Below are positions 29,479 to 40,559 of a DNA stretch of 64,000 nucleotides, in pieces. The stretch lies in contig NZ_LZGW01000056.1 in assembly GCF_001690275.1 (NCBI RefSeq), forward strand, positions 1-64,000, read 5' to 3'. Position 1 is the first letter of the stretch; each line of letters starts with the position of its first letter. The notes under the pieces are model-generated. The model was not told the DNA's origin and searched no databases. It saw only the letters and a program-made list of their open reading frames with translations. This DNA is from Gilliamella sp. WF3-4. GTDB lineage: Bacteria; Pseudomonadota; Gammaproteobacteria; Enterobacterales; Orbaceae. Both the position numbers and the translations under genes were made by a program.

Positions 29479-31020
29479 ATGCAGCTAAATTCAACTGAAA
29501 TAAGTGAACTAATTAAAGAGCGGATAGCTCAGTTCAATATTGTGAGTGATGCTCACAATGAAGGAACTATCATATCTGTAAGTGATGGTATCCTTCGAAT
29601 CCATGGACTAACTGATGTAATGCAAGGTGAAATGATTGCATTACCAGGAGGTCGCTATGCAATGGCTCTCAATCTTGAAAGAGACTCTGTCGGTGCGGTG
29701 GTCATGGGACCATACGAAGATTTATCTGAAGGAATGAAAGTCCAATGTACTGGTCGTATATTACAAGTACCAGTTGGTGAAGGTTTATTAGGTCGTGTTA
29801 TTAACACATTAGGTGAGCCAATTGATGGTAAAGGTTCACTTCAACATGATGGCTTTTCACCAGTTGAAGTTGTTGCACCAGGTGTTATCGATCGTAAATC
29901 TGTTGATCAAGCATTACAAACTGGCTATAAAGCCGTTGACTCAATGATTCCAATTGGTCGAGGTCAGCGTGAACTTATCATCGGTGACCGTCAAACAGGT
30001 AAAACAGCACTTGCTGTCGATGCGATCATCAATCAACGTGACTCTGGCGTAAAATGTATCTATGTCGCTATTGGCCAAAAACAATCAACTATTGCCAATG
30101 TTGTGCGTAAACTTGAAGAACATGGTGCATTAAAAAATACGATTGTTGTTGTTGCCTCTGCATCTGAATCAGCAGCATTACAATATTTAGCGCCATATGC
30201 CGGTTGTGCAATGGGCGAATACTTTCGTGATCGAGGCCAAGATGCATTAATTGTTTATGATGATTTATCTAAACAAGCGGTTGCTTACCGTCAAATTTCG
30301 TTATTACTTCGTCGCCCACCTGGACGTGAAGCTTACCCAGGTGATGTATTTTATCTTCACTCTCGTTTACTTGAACGTGCTGCGCGCGTCAACGAAGCCT
30401 ATGTTGAAGAGTACACTAAAGGCGAAGTTAAAGGTAAAACAGGTTCTTTAACGGCATTACCAATTATTGAAACGCAAGCTGGTGACGTTTCGGCATTCGT
30501 ACCAACTAACGTAATTTCGATTACTGATGGTCAGATATTCCTTGAAACTAGCCTATTTAACTCAGGCATTCGCCCAGCGGTTAACCCAGGTATTTCGGTT
30601 TCTCGTGTTGGTGGTGCTGCGCAAACTAAGATAATGAAAAAATTATCAGGTGGTATCCGTACTGCGCTTGCACAATATCGTGAATTAGCTGCGTTCTCAC
30701 AGTTTGCTTCTGACTTAGATGAGGCAACAAGAAATCAATTGAGCCACGGTGAAAAAGTGACAGAATTACTCAAACAAAAGCAATATGCTCCTATGACTGT
30801 TGCTGAGCAATCAATTGTACTTTATGCCGCTGAGCGTGGTTATTTAGAAGATGTTGAACTCGCTAAAGTGTTACCATTTGAAACCGCACTACTTGCTTAT
30901 GCTCATAGTCAATATGGCGATTTTGTTAAACAAATCGATGAGACCGGTAATTACAATGATGAGATTGAAAGTAAGCTAAAAGCATTACTTGAAAGCTTTA
31001 AATCAACTCAAACTTGGTAA
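29479..31020 (+). CDS. atpA: ATP synthase F1 subunit alpha
   Basis: The product has 513 residues, as in E. coli. It is the non-catalytic nucleotide-binding subunit of F1. The P-loop is [13 protein letters not shown] near residue 170. The Arg finger region reads [21 protein letters not shown] (shown here as part of the family signature). The frame is intact with no anomalies. Confidence 0.98.
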   Translation: MQLNSTEISELIKERIAQFNIVSDAHNEGTIISVSDGILRIHGLTDVMQGEMIALPGGRYAMALNLERDSVGAVVMGPYEDLSEGMKVQCTGRILQVPVGEGLLGRVINTLGEPIDGKGSLQHDGFSPVEVVAPGVIDRKSVDQALQTGYKAVDSMIPIGRGQRELIIGDRQTGKTALAVDAIINQRDSGVKCIYVAIGQKQSTIANVVRKLEEHGALKNTIVVVASASESAALQYLAPYAGCAMGEYFRDRGQDALIVYDDLSKQAVAYRQISLLLRRPPGREAYPGDVFYLHSRLLERAARVNEAYVEEYTKGEVKGKTGSLTALPIIETQAGDVSAFVPTNVISITDGQIFLETSLFNSGIRPAVNPGISVSRVGGAAQTKIMKKLSGGIRTALAQYRELAAFSQFASDLDEATRNQLSHGEKVTELLKQKQYAPMTVAEQSIVLYAAERGYLEDVELAKVLPFETALLAYAHSQYGDFVKQIDETGNYNDEIESKLKALLESFKSTQTW

Positions 31021-31034
31021 GGGTGGGGTAAAAA

Positions 31035-31904
31035 ATGGCTAATGCAAAAGAGATTAGAACCAAAATTGCCAGTATCCAAAGTACGCAAAAGATCACTAAA
31101 GCGATGGAAATGGTTGCCAACTCTAAAATGCGTAAAACGCAAGATAGAATGGCAGCTAGCCGACCATATGCAGAGATGATCCGTGAAGTAATTGGACATT
31201 TAGCGTTAGCTCAGATAGGCGCCAAACATCCATATTTAGAAGAAAGGGATGTAAAGCGAGTTGGCTATCTTATCATTTCAACCGATCGTGGTTTATGTGG
31301 TGGATTAAATATCAACCTTTTCAAGGCGGTTATTACTGACATGTCAGCATGGCAGGAGAAAGGTGTCGAAGCAGATGTAGCTTTAATTGGTTCACGAGGT
31401 GTGTCGTTTTTCTCTTCAGTAAAAGCGAATATCTTAACCCAAGTCACTAACTTGGGAGACGAGCCAACTTTATCAGATTTAATTGGTCCGGTAAAAACAA
31501 TGTTGGAGGCTTATGACGAGGGTAAGATTGATAAATTATATATTGTAACAAATAAATTTATTAATACCATGTCACAAAAGCCGACAATACAGCAGTTATT
31601 GCCATTACCACATTCAGAAGATGACAAACTCAAAGCTTCATCATGGGATTATATTTATGAGCCTGATGCTAAATCACTATTAGATGTGATTTTACGTCGC
31701 TATATTGAATCACAAGTCTATCAAGCAGTGGTTGATAATTTAGCGAGTGAACAAGCAGCAAGAATGGTAGCCATGAAAGCGGCAACAGATAACGGTGCAA
31801 ACCTAATTAATGAATTGCAAATTGTGTATAACAAAGCGCGCCAAGGTGCGATTACTAATGAATTGATTGATATTGTATCCGGTGCAGCCGCGGTTTCAGG
31901 TTAG
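31035..31904 (+). CDS. atpG: ATP synthase F1 subunit gamma
   Basis: The product has 289 residues forming the rotating central stalk. The N-terminal helix shows [20 protein letters not shown] with [13 protein letters not shown], and the C-terminal helix shows [30 protein letters not shown], both characteristic of the family. It lies 14 bases after atpA. Confidence 0.97.
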   Translation: MANAKEIRTKIASIQSTQKITKAMEMVANSKMRKTQDRMAASRPYAEMIREVIGHLALAQIGAKHPYLEERDVKRVGYLIISTDRGLCGGLNINLFKAVITDMSAWQEKGVEADVALIGSRGVSFFSSVKANILTQVTNLGDEPTLSDLIGPVKTMLEAYDEGKIDKLYIVTNKFINTMSQKPTIQQLLPLPHSEDDKLKASSWDYIYEPDAKSLLDVILRRYIESQVYQAVVDNLASEQAARMVAMKAATDNGANLINELQIVYNKARQGAITNELIDIVSGAAAVSG

Positions 31905-31924
31905 TGCTAAATATTGGCTTATAG

Positions 31925-33334
<1,410 letters not shown>

Positions 33335-33373
33335 GAGATTCATTGAGCAGATCGTATTAACGGAGATAGTAAT

Positions 33374-33799
33374 ATGGCACTAACTTCCTATCAATTAGAA
33401 GTTGTTAGTGCTGAATCTCACCTATTTTCAGGTGATGTTCAGCGAATCAGAGTAACTGGTCAAGAAGGTGAGCTCGGGATCTATCCTGGTCATACACCTT
33501 TACTCACAACAATAAAACCAGGTATGGTTGGTATTGTGAAAACGAATGGCGAAGAAGAGTTTATCTATCTGTCTGGTGGTATTTTAGAAGTTCAACCTAA
33601 CATCGTAACCATCTTAGCAGATACTGCTATTCGGGGTGAAGACTTAGATGAAGCAAGAGCGCAAGAAGCGGTAAGGCAAGCGCAGGAACATATTAATCAC
33701 CTAAGTGATGATGTGTCATTTGCTCAAGCATCTGCCGAACTATCTAAGGCATTAGCAAAAATTCGTGTTATTGAATTAACTCGCCGTGTCGGCCAATAA
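33374..33799 (+). CDS. atpC: ATP synthase F1 subunit epsilon
   Basis: The product has 141 residues, close to E. coli (139). The N-terminal beta-sandwich contains [17 protein letters not shown] and [14 protein letters not shown]. The C-terminal helical hairpin that inhibits the enzyme is present and ends with [13 protein letters not shown]. It is the last gene of the operon, followed by a terminator. Confidence 0.97.
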   Translation: MALTSYQLEVVSAESHLFSGDVQRIRVTGQEGELGIYPGHTPLLTTIKPGMVGIVKTNGEEEFIYLSGGILEVQPNIVTILADTAIRGEDLDEARAQEAVRQAQEHINHLSDDVSFAQASAELSKALAKIRVIELTRRVGQ

Positions 33800-33824
33800 T
33801 TTGCTTTTTATGTTGTAGTGCACA

Positions 33825-33866
33825 AAAAAGGTTACTGGATAGAATTGCTGAGTAACCTTTTTAATT
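33825..33866 (+). terminator. Terminator of the atp operon
   Basis: The stem AAAAGGTTACT/AGTAACCTTTT (about 33825-33836 with 33851-33862), 14-base loop, is followed by a T-rich tail. It lies 25 bases after the atpC stop. Confidence 0.8.
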
Positions 33867-34064
33867 TTAGCGTTCCAAATGTTAAGCGTTAGTTTTCTTT
33901 CAATACTCTTCAATATTATTTTCTTATTAAATTGATACTGAAACCTATTTCTAAAACTTTTTAATAGAAAACTCGCAATAACTTAAAATTTCTTTTTCAT
34001 TTAAATATAGGAAAATTAGGGTTATACCTACTACTTAGCTGTTTTCGTAAAGTAACAAGGACAG

Positions 34065-34442
34065 TTATTCAACAGTTTTTGAAACAAAGTAAACTACACC
34101 CAATCCAGCAGAGCAAGAATCATAAATATCATTTTCATTAGCCTCTACAGCGTCATTTTTCGTTATGGCTTGATAACTGTTACCATCATCATCATAGAAA
34201 ACAAAATGATAAACTTGTGTATATATATACTGTTTTTTTATTGTAGTATTTGTATTTTTCTTCTTTTCTGATGCCAATAAGGTGACTTTGGTTTTGGACG
34301 GATCTAAATTTCCCATATCAACGATACCAGCATATTGCATTTGCCTTAGTGCATCGTTCATAAACTGATTTGAGCAATTAGGCACTTTAGCAAAAGAGAT
34401 AGCTGGTAATATTAGCCCAATAATTAAAATAATTTTTTTCAT
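34065..34442 (-). CDS. Small exported protein, tandem paralogue 1
   Basis: The product has 125 residues. A signal peptide (MKKIILIIGLILPAISFA) should be cut just before KVPNC. The mature protein has one cysteine right at its start and one near residue 110 (DSCSAG), probably a disulfide. Its core VYHFVFYDDDGNSYQAITK is shared with the next two genes. I do not recognise the family. This is the most diverged of the three copies, with an insert rich in Lys and Thr (about 60-72). The start has an AAGGTTATAAC leader like its neighbours. A periplasmic inhibitor or immunity-type protein is possible, but nothing in the sequence proves it. Confidence 0.75.
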   Translation of the reverse strand: MKKIILIIGLILPAISFAKVPNCSNQFMNDALRQMQYAGIVDMGNLDPSKTKVTLLASEKKKNTNTTIKKQYIYTQVYHFVFYDDDGNSYQAITKNDAVEANENDIYDSCSAGLGVVYFVSKTVE

Positions 34443-34544
34443 GTTATAACCTTAATTTTGTTTTCTTTATTCTGTGTAGCTAACTTGTAAAGCTACAGTA
34501 TCAATTCATTAAATAATTTTTGAAATCTTTGGCAATTTGATCCA

Positions 34545-34892
34545 TTAATCAAAATAATCAATCTGGCGTTTTGATACTAAATAACTATCAACTTCACCTA
34601 TCGAGCAGTCTTTATTAGAAGTTTCACTTTTGGTGATAACTTCATAAGCTTTATTTTTATTATCATAAAAAACAAAATGGTAAATTTGCGTATATAAATC
34701 CTTACTTTTGTGTTCAGATGCTAAAAGGGTTATTCTCAATTTTGATTGATTCAAGTTTTCAATCTCCACTATATTACTATTTTTCAACCACTCCTTAGCC
34801 TTATCCAAAGCGCGAGTATGGCAATCTGGCCCTTTAGCAAAAGATAGCATTGGGCATAATATTAACAATATTACTAAAGAAAGCTTTTTCAT
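34545..34892 (-). CDS. Small exported protein, tandem paralogue 2
   Basis: The product has 115 residues. The signal peptide is MKKLSLVILLILCPMLSFA, then KGPDC. The shared core is IYHFVFYDNKNKAYEVITKSE, followed by KDCSIGEV, which supplies the second conserved cysteine. A motif LNQSKLRITLLASE (about 48-61) aligns with LDPSKTKVTLLASE of copy 1 and LDESKTKITQLVSE of copy 3. Leader AAGGTAATTAT before the ATG matches the other copies. Function unknown. Confidence 0.75.
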   Translation of the reverse strand: MKKLSLVILLILCPMLSFAKGPDCHTRALDKAKEWLKNSNIVEIENLNQSKLRITLLASEHKSKDLYTQIYHFVFYDNKNKAYEVITKSETSNKDCSIGEVDSYLVSKRQIDYFD

Positions 34893-34995
34893 ATAATTAC
34901 CTTAAGTTATTCTTTTTTTTAACTTATATTATTTTTATCATTGACTAAAAACACGCTAAAATGCCAAATTTACTTGCCTATTATTAGATAAGCTA

Positions 34996-35334
34996 CTAAT
35001 GAACTTGACTTTTGGATATTAGATATTTATTCACATCACTGATTGAACATTCTTCATATGATGCTTGGCTTTTGGTAATAACTTGGTAGCTATTACCATG
35101 TGTATCATAAAAAACAAAGTTATATATTTGCGTATACACCCCTTTTTTTATTTCTTCTGATACCAACTGTGTTATTTTGGTTTTAGATTCATCTAACTTT
35201 CGAATATCTACTATGTTCTCGTTTTTCATCCAAGCCAAAGTCATATTCATAGGCCAAGAATAACAATTAGGTCCTTTAGCAAAAGAGGCTAATGGGCACA
35301 ACATTAACAATATTAGTATAGAAAACTTTTTCAT
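34996..35334 (-). CDS. Small exported protein, tandem paralogue 3
   Basis: The product has 112 residues. The signal peptide is MKKFSILILLMLCPLASFA, then KGPNC. The core IYNFVFYDTHGNSYQVITKSQ and the cysteine in EECSISDV are shared with copy 2, to which it is closest. It is the first of the three in the direction of transcription. Gaps between the three genes are about 102 bases each, so the unit of duplication probably included the spacer. Function unknown. Confidence 0.75.
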   Translation of the reverse strand: MKKFSILILLMLCPLASFAKGPNCYSWPMNMTLAWMKNENIVDIRKLDESKTKITQLVSEEIKKGVYTQIYNFVFYDTHGNSYQVITKSQASYEECSISDVNKYLISKSQVH

Positions 35335-35664
35335 CTTATTACCTCAATTCATTCATTTCTTATCTTTGGCAGAATATAACCACCTAATAATTTAACAATC
35401 GTTCGATTGATAACTGGCTAATAAGTTTTTGTCCTTGCCCAACTTACCTCTTCAATTAAACTTATTGTTTTCATATAATTATTTAATTTAATTATTTTAT
35501 AGTGAGTTAGCTTATCATAAACGTGTATTGTTAATACACTATTTGTTATATTAATCCTCGCCTTCAAAATGGATAAATGTCACCGCTGTGATATCAATAA
35601 AAAGGGGGGAAGCAAGAGCTTCATATTTAGTCTTCGGGTTTAGATAAAGAAGTCAAAGAAATTG
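35335..35664. other. Gene-free stretch upstream of the exported paralogues
   Basis: About 330 AT-rich bases with no open frame of note. It should contain the promoter for the three minus-strand paralogue genes. A GGGGGGA run near 35604-35610 stands out in the AT-rich background. I see no terminator or repeat. Confidence 0.4.
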
Positions 35665-36127
35665 ATGATAAAAAAGGCTCAACCAATGAAAATGATTAAG
35701 CTAGTTGTTATATTGTTGGTTAATTTTATAGGTGGATTACTAAGCTATCGATAGTGTTATCACTTTATCAGGAAACACGGCACACCTGCGTCTTATTATT
35801 TACTATTTTATGGTTTGTGTTATTGCTGTTTTATTATTATTTCAATCTTTATATTAAATAAAACGATCATCAGGTTTAGTTTTTTGTGGGATGATTGTTG
35901 GTATTTTAATAAGTTTTATCTTATGGATTACCTGTCCATTCATTGTGGGAAATTATTATAGATCATCAGCCCTGAATATAGCTATTATTATAATCTATCT
36001 ACTTATACCATCAGCTATTACCCTTAATTTCGCCATATTTCCAGTAAGCTTATTATGTTGTCATTACTCAATTGTTTGGATTGAAAAAATATATAACAAA
36101 ATTATTCATATGATTAGGTCATCTTAA
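35665..36127 (+). pseudogene. Broken small membrane-protein gene
   Basis: A frame from the ATG at 35665 (MIKKAQPMKMIKLVVILLV...GGLLSYR) meets a TAG at 35752. The same frame continues as hydrophobic protein (CYHFIRKHGTPASYYLLFYG...) to about 35873. A shift by one base then continues in the frame of the 78-codon open stretch 35891-36127 (GMIVGILISFILWITCP...). Joined, the parts would give a protein of about 150 residues with four or so membrane helices. I read this as one gene damaged by a stop and a frameshift. The parent family is not recognised. The 35891 stretch alone has no good ribosome-binding site. Confidence 0.55.
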
Positions 36128-36477
36128 ACCGTATAGAGACAACCAATACGGTATGTCCATTCAAATTAAGTTTTAATATAATAAAAACCAGTCAGAAAAC
36201 CCATTGATTTTATTGAAGTTTTTATTTTGAAAAAATGATAAGAAATAATAACATGAATCCTTTTGCTGCAAGCTATACCTTATGGTGTACGGGTTAATAC
36301 ATTAAGTCTATTGTAAAGGCGGATACTATTTAATATTTTGGCTAGGATCATATAAAGTATTGAGATTTAATCTTACATAACTTATTAAATAAAATAATAT
36401 TATGGATTTTTATAATAAAAAAAATGATATAGTATGAAAGATTAATTTTTGATTATTAATAAAGATGTGATTTTTTA
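36128..36477. other. Gene-free stretch before the exported His/Cys protein
   Basis: About 350 AT-rich bases. An ACCGTAT/ATACGGT hairpin (36128-36134 with 36146-36152) lies directly after the broken gene, without a T-run. The rest holds the presumed promoter of the gene at 36478, with no clear hexamers. Confidence 0.4.
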
Positions 36478-37293
36478 ATGAAGAAAATTACTTCCTTCTT
36501 ATTTTTTATACCCATTATATGGTTAATGTTTTCTTTTTCATGTTTAGCTAAACCAAAAGTTATCCATGTTCTTGTTGCACTATGTGATAACAAATACCAA
36601 AAGATTGTTCCTGTTCCAAAAGCTATAGGTAATGGACAAGATCCTAAAAGTAATCTTTATTGGGGAGCCGCTTATGGTTTTAAAACCTACTTTGCAAAAC
36701 AAAAAGAGTGGCAAGTTATAAAAATTAATCGGCCAAGCAATGATAAAATATTAGAAGAAATAATTTATAAACATCAAAATCAAGATGTTTATATCATAGC
36801 GCAAGCATATAATGGTAAATATATAGATGATACTGTCAATGATTTTCTAGATTATGCTGCTGGTAAAAAAGAGCAATCCTATTTGTTTGGTGATAAAAAA
36901 GTTATTGTTGGAGGCAAGGCTGATTTAGTTGTTTATATTGGTCATGATTCGTTAATGGAATGGTCATGGCGTAAATATTTACCTGATAGCTGGCGATGGG
37001 AAACACTCTCAAAAGAGCAACAGGCAAAACAAAAATCGCGTTATGCAGCAGTATTTGCATGCAAAAGTCAGCAATATTTTTCACCACCGCTATCTCGTTT
37101 AGGTATTACACCACTGATTTTAACTATGCACCGAATGGCGCCTGAAGCATATAGCGTTTATGCAATGATTGATAGTTGGCTAAAAGTTGATCCCAAAGAA
37201 GTTACTCGCCAAAAGGTAGCAAGCGCTTATAGCCAATATCAAAAACTAAATAAGCCAGCATTACAGATTTTTACAACTGAATATAAGCAATAA
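36478..37293 (+). CDS. Exported protein of unknown function with a His/Cys pair
   Basis: The product has 271 residues. A signal peptide (about 1-24, ending SCLA) precedes KPKVIHVLVALCDNKYQKIVPVPKAIGNGQDP, a block I associate with an uncharacterised family. A beta strand VVYIGHDSLMEWSW holds H156, and another, YAAVFACKSQQYF, holds C195. Strand-His then strand-Ala-Cys, about 40 residues apart, recalls clan CD cysteine peptidases, although those have His-Gly rather than Gly-His. A C-terminal MAPEAYSVYAMIDSWL block is probably also conserved. The peptidase idea is a hypothesis. There is no obvious operon partner. Confidence 0.6.
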   Translation: MKKITSFLFFIPIIWLMFSFSCLAKPKVIHVLVALCDNKYQKIVPVPKAIGNGQDPKSNLYWGAAYGFKTYFAKQKEWQVIKINRPSNDKILEEIIYKHQNQDVYIIAQAYNGKYIDDTVNDFLDYAAGKKEQSYLFGDKKVIVGGKADLVVYIGHDSLMEWSWRKYLPDSWRWETLSKEQQAKQKSRYAAVFACKSQQYFSPPLSRLGITPLILTMHRMAPEAYSVYAMIDSWLKVDPKEVTRQKVASAYSQYQKLNKPALQIFTTEYKQ

Positions 37294-37380
37294 TCCTAAT
37301 TATTTTTTAATCACACGATAAGCACTATAGATGTTTAATTTATAGCAAAATAATTAAATAGCGAAGGTATATATACAATT

Positions 37381-38064
37381 ATGAAATCACCTAAAATTGT
37401 CATTTTAACTGGCGCTGGTATTTCAGCTGAATCTGGATTATCAACGTTCCGTGCACAAAATGGATTGTGGGAAGGGTATAATGTAGATGATGTTGCAACC
37501 TATGAGGGATATCTTCGAGATCCGATTGCTGTTCATCAATTTTATAATATGTTGCGTAATAAATTACAAGATCCTAATGTTAAACCCAATGCTGCACATT
37601 TTGCATTGGCAGAACTAGAACAAAAGTTAGGTTTTGATAACGTATTAATTGTGACACAAAATGTAGATAATTTGCATGAACAAGCTGGATCAAAAAATAT
37701 TATTCACATGCATGGTGAGTTATTAAAAGTTCGTAATGAAAAAACAGGGCAGATTATTGATTGTAATAAAGATATCGATTATGCACAAAATACATTAATC
37801 CGCCCACATATTGTTTGGTTTGGAGAGATTCCATTACAAATGGATGCTATCCATGACGCACTGTTACAGGCAGATTATTTTATTTCAATAGGTACATCAG
37901 GAAATGTTTATCCAGCAGCGGGGTTTGTTCAGATTGCAAATCAATCTGGTGCTAAAACCATTGAGCTGAATTTAGAGCCTAGCTTTAAACAAAATTTATT
38001 CCAAACAAAAATTTATGGGCCTGCAAGTAAAATTGTTCCTGAATTTATTAAGACATTTATCTAA
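37381..38064 (+). CDS. cobB: Sirtuin NAD-dependent protein deacylase CobB, zinc-less variant
   Basis: The product has 227 residues. The sirtuin motifs are clear: [17 protein letters not shown] (8-24), [13 protein letters not shown] (91-103), the catalytic His in [10 protein letters not shown] (H111), and [13 protein letters not shown]. The zinc module is reduced: after H111 only C128 is left, and the CxxC cysteines of E. coli CobB are absent with the loop shortened. In the acyl-lysine pocket Tyr55 is present, but the position of the E. coli desuccinylase Arg holds Leu58, with Arg59 next to it. The enzyme probably still binds NAD; its substrate range may differ. Confidence 0.9.
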   Translation: MKSPKIVILTGAGISAESGLSTFRAQNGLWEGYNVDDVATYEGYLRDPIAVHQFYNMLRNKLQDPNVKPNAAHFALAELEQKLGFDNVLIVTQNVDNLHEQAGSKNIIHMHGELLKVRNEKTGQIIDCNKDIDYAQNTLIRPHIVWFGEIPLQMDAIHDALLQADYFISIGTSGNVYPAAGFVQIANQSGAKTIELNLEPSFKQNLFQTKIYGPASKIVPEFIKTFI

Positions 38065-38073
38065 CAATAAACG

Positions 38074-38769
38074 CTATTTTAGCTTTTTTAGATAATTTTT
38101 ATTACCCAAATTATTCATTTGGTTATAAATCCATTTAGCTCTTTTTTGTACCCGTTCACTTGGTATTGTTGGACTCCAACGCCTTGGATTAGGTAATATT
38201 GCTGCAAGTAAACTTGCTTGCTTTGCAGTTAACTGATTAGCACTAACATTAAAATAGTGCTGAGCGGCGGCTTCAATACCAAAAATACCCTCTCCCCATT
38301 CAGCACAATTTAAATAGATTTCCAGTATACGTTTTTTGGGCCAAAATAGTTCTATCCACAATGTAAACCAAGACTCAACACCTTTGCGAATCCAGCTACG
38401 AGATGGCCATAAAAAGATATTTTTAGCAACTTGCTGAGTGATTGTGCTAGCTCCTTTGAGTTTTTTGCTATTTTGATTATGATCTAAGGCGATGCGAATA
38501 GCATTAAAATCAAATCCCCAATGCACAGCAAAATTTTGATCTTCTGAGGCTATTACGGCAATTTTAATATTGTCCGAAATTTCATTCCAATCTTTCCAAA
38601 CTCGTTGTTGAGGTATATTCCAATGCATGACTTTACGTTCTATCATTAACATAGACCCATATGGAGGATTCCACCAACGCATAGCTAAAGTTGAAAAAAC
38701 AGATAGTAGCATTAGTCCGATTATTACCTTTTTGGCAATGGCTAGAATTTTTTTTAATAAACGAATCAT
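38074..38769 (-). CDS. mtgA: Monofunctional peptidoglycan glycosyltransferase MtgA
   Basis: The product has 231 residues. One N-terminal membrane helix (about 7-26) precedes a family 51 glycosyltransferase domain. Catalytic segments are ASEDQNFAVHWGFD (the Glu near 75), KGASTITQQVAKNIFLWPSRSW, and RILEIYLNCAEWGEGIFGIEAAAQHYF. It polymerises lipid II in the periplasm. It converges with cobB with only 9 bases between the stops. Confidence 0.95.
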   Translation of the reverse strand: MIRLLKKILAIAKKVIIGLMLLSVFSTLAMRWWNPPYGSMLMIERKVMHWNIPQQRVWKDWNEISDNIKIAVIASEDQNFAVHWGFDFNAIRIALDHNQNSKKLKGASTITQQVAKNIFLWPSRSWIRKGVESWFTLWIELFWPKKRILEIYLNCAEWGEGIFGIEAAAQHYFNVSANQLTAKQASLLAAILPNPRRWSPTIPSERVQKRAKWIYNQMNNLGNKNYLKKLK

Positions 38770-38816
38770 GCTAATTTTATATAATATAAAGTAAAAGGTA
38801 GATAAGATACGATATA

Positions 38817-39311
38817 TTATTGTTTAAATAAATATCTTTTTATAAAATCAACAATTTGAATTGGTTGATTGATATCAAAAATAGGCACAGAAACATCTAA
38901 TGGTTCGTCACTGGCTATCGCTATTGTAAACTCATCTATATAGAGGGGCTTTTTATTTGCTAGACGATGACAAATGATTTTAGGAATATTTTCGTCTTTA
39001 AATCCTTCAATCAATATAATATCAACATCATTAAATTGATTAATGAGCGTGATTAAATCTGCTGGTTTATTCGGTGTTTCTTGAATCATTGCATAACGAT
39101 TATTACAGGCAATAATTGTTTGCAAAGATCCAGCTTTTCGCAATTCATAACTATCTTTACCAGGAATATCAAACTCAATATTATGGTGCGCATGTTTTAA
39201 TGAACCAATAGTAAAACCTTGTTCAACGAATAATTCAATGATCTTTTTTAGTAAAGTTGTTTTGCCGTTACCACTATAACCACAAATCCCAATAATTTTC
39301 CGGTTGTTCAT
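38817..39311 (-). CDS. mobB: Molybdopterin-guanine dinucleotide adaptor MobB
   Basis: The product has 164 residues. The P-loop is GYSGNGKTTLLKK (12-24), followed by IGSLKHAHHNIEFDIPGKDSYELRKAG, a family signature, and DIILIEGFKDENIPKI. MobB is a GTPase-like helper of MobA in making the guanylyl molybdenum cofactor. In E. coli it is directly behind mobA; here a plus-strand PLP-enzyme gene sits between the two. Confidence 0.95.
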   Translation of the reverse strand: MNNRKIIGICGYSGNGKTTLLKKIIELFVEQGFTIGSLKHAHHNIEFDIPGKDSYELRKAGSLQTIIACNNRYAMIQETPNKPADLITLINQFNDVDIILIEGFKDENIPKIICHRLANKKPLYIDEFTIAIASDEPLDVSVPIFDINQPIQIVDFIKRYLFKQ

Positions 39312-39395
39312 CGATTCTTTACTCTAATGTGCTATATTGAAGATTAGGTAATATTACACTAATTTATACAATGCCTGTTGGAGAAGGAGCGTTAT

Positions 39396-40424
39396 ATGTA
39401 CGATTTTTTGAATGATTATAATCAAACGGTTCACCCTCATTTACTAAAAAATTTTATTGATATTGCTGATAAAAAATTGAGTGGTTATGGTTTAGATGAT
39501 ATCTGTGATCATGCAATAGAAAGCATAAAAAAACAATTGAAATCACCAAAGGCTGATATTCATTTTATGCCTGGAGGAACCATTACTAATTTAACAGTAA
39601 TTTCACATATATTAAGACCTTATCAAGCGGTTATTGCAACTGATACAGGGCATATTAATGTGCATGAAACTGGCGCTATTGAGGCGACAGGGCATAAAGT
39701 GTTAACAGTGCAAACGGAAGATGGGAAACTGACACCAGAATTGATTAAGCCGGTTTTAACTCATCATTGCGATGAGCATATGGTACAACCTAAACTTGTC
39801 TATATCTCAAATACGACAGAACTCGGTACGGTATATACAAAGCAAGAACTCAAAAAACTATATCAATTTTGCCAAAAAAATCACCTTTATCTTTATTTAG
39901 ATGGTGCAAGATTAGCGATGGCATTAACGGCAAAAGATAATGATATTACTTTTCCTGATTTAGCAAAATATACTGATGTATTTTATATTGGTGGAACTAA
40001 AGTGGGGGCTTTTGCTGGTGAAGCGGTGATATTTAATAATCTTTCCATTAATCAAGATTTTCGTTTTAGCATGAAGCAAAAAGGGGCAATTTTAGCCAAA
40101 AGCTGGGTTGTGGCTGTACAAATTAAAGCATTAATGCAAAATAATCTTTATTTTGAGTTAGGGAAACACAGTAATGAGATGGCTGATAAATTAAAAACAC
40201 TATTTGAGAAAGCAGGGGTAACATTTATCGCCAAACCACAAAGTAATCAGCTATTTGTTAATTGCCCAATCCAACTGGCTGAAAAAATTCTTGCTCATTA
40301 CGCCGTAGATAATCTTGGACAAACTGATGCTAAACACATTGGTTTACGTTTTTGCACCTCATGGTCCACACAAGATGAAGAAATAGAATTATTTGCTGAG
40401 CAATTTCAGACATGGTTGGCATAA
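39396..40424 (+). CDS. Threonine-aldolase-like PLP enzyme (beta-eliminating lyase family)
   Basis: The product has 342 residues from the ATG at 39396, which has a strong GAGAAGGAG site; an upstream in-frame TTG (39378) lies before that site and is rejected. The fold-type I features are there: DIHFMPGGTITNLTVIS, the Asp-Gly-Ala-Arg of LYLYLDGARLAMAL, and the PLP lysine in YIGGTKVGAFAGEAVIF. This matches low-specificity threonine aldolases, which cleave threonine to glycine and acetaldehyde. Substrate cannot be set from sequence. It sits alone, on the opposite strand, between mobB and mobA. Confidence 0.82.
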   Translation: MYDFLNDYNQTVHPHLLKNFIDIADKKLSGYGLDDICDHAIESIKKQLKSPKADIHFMPGGTITNLTVISHILRPYQAVIATDTGHINVHETGAIEATGHKVLTVQTEDGKLTPELIKPVLTHHCDEHMVQPKLVYISNTTELGTVYTKQELKKLYQFCQKNHLYLYLDGARLAMALTAKDNDITFPDLAKYTDVFYIGGTKVGAFAGEAVIFNNLSINQDFRFSMKQKGAILAKSWVVAVQIKALMQNNLYFELGKHSNEMADKLKTLFEKAGVTFIAKPQSNQLFVNCPIQLAEKILAHYAVDNLGQTDAKHIGLRFCTSWSTQDEEIELFAEQFQTWLA

Positions 40425-40498
40425 TAAATAGCGATTAGGCGTTGATATGAGCTACTTTAAATAAATAACCTATTTAAATAAAATAACCTGCCCCCATT

Positions 40499-40535
40499 AT
40501 TAAGGCTATATTATCTATTGATAAATAGCCTTAAT
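40499..40535. repeat. Hairpin between convergent PLP-enzyme and mobA genes
   Basis: A perfect 11-bp inverted repeat ATTAAGGCTAT/ATAGCCTTAAT (40499-40509 with 40525-40535) with a 15-base loop. No T-run follows on either strand, so it is terminator-like at most. Confidence 0.5.
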
Positions 40536-40559
40536 ACCGATGATATACTTATCTTATTT

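Noticed and set aside
35891-36127. 78-codon hydrophobic open frame as a separate gene
   Set aside because: No ribosome-binding site, and the upstream sequence continues the hydrophobic protein in another frame; treated as part of a broken gene.
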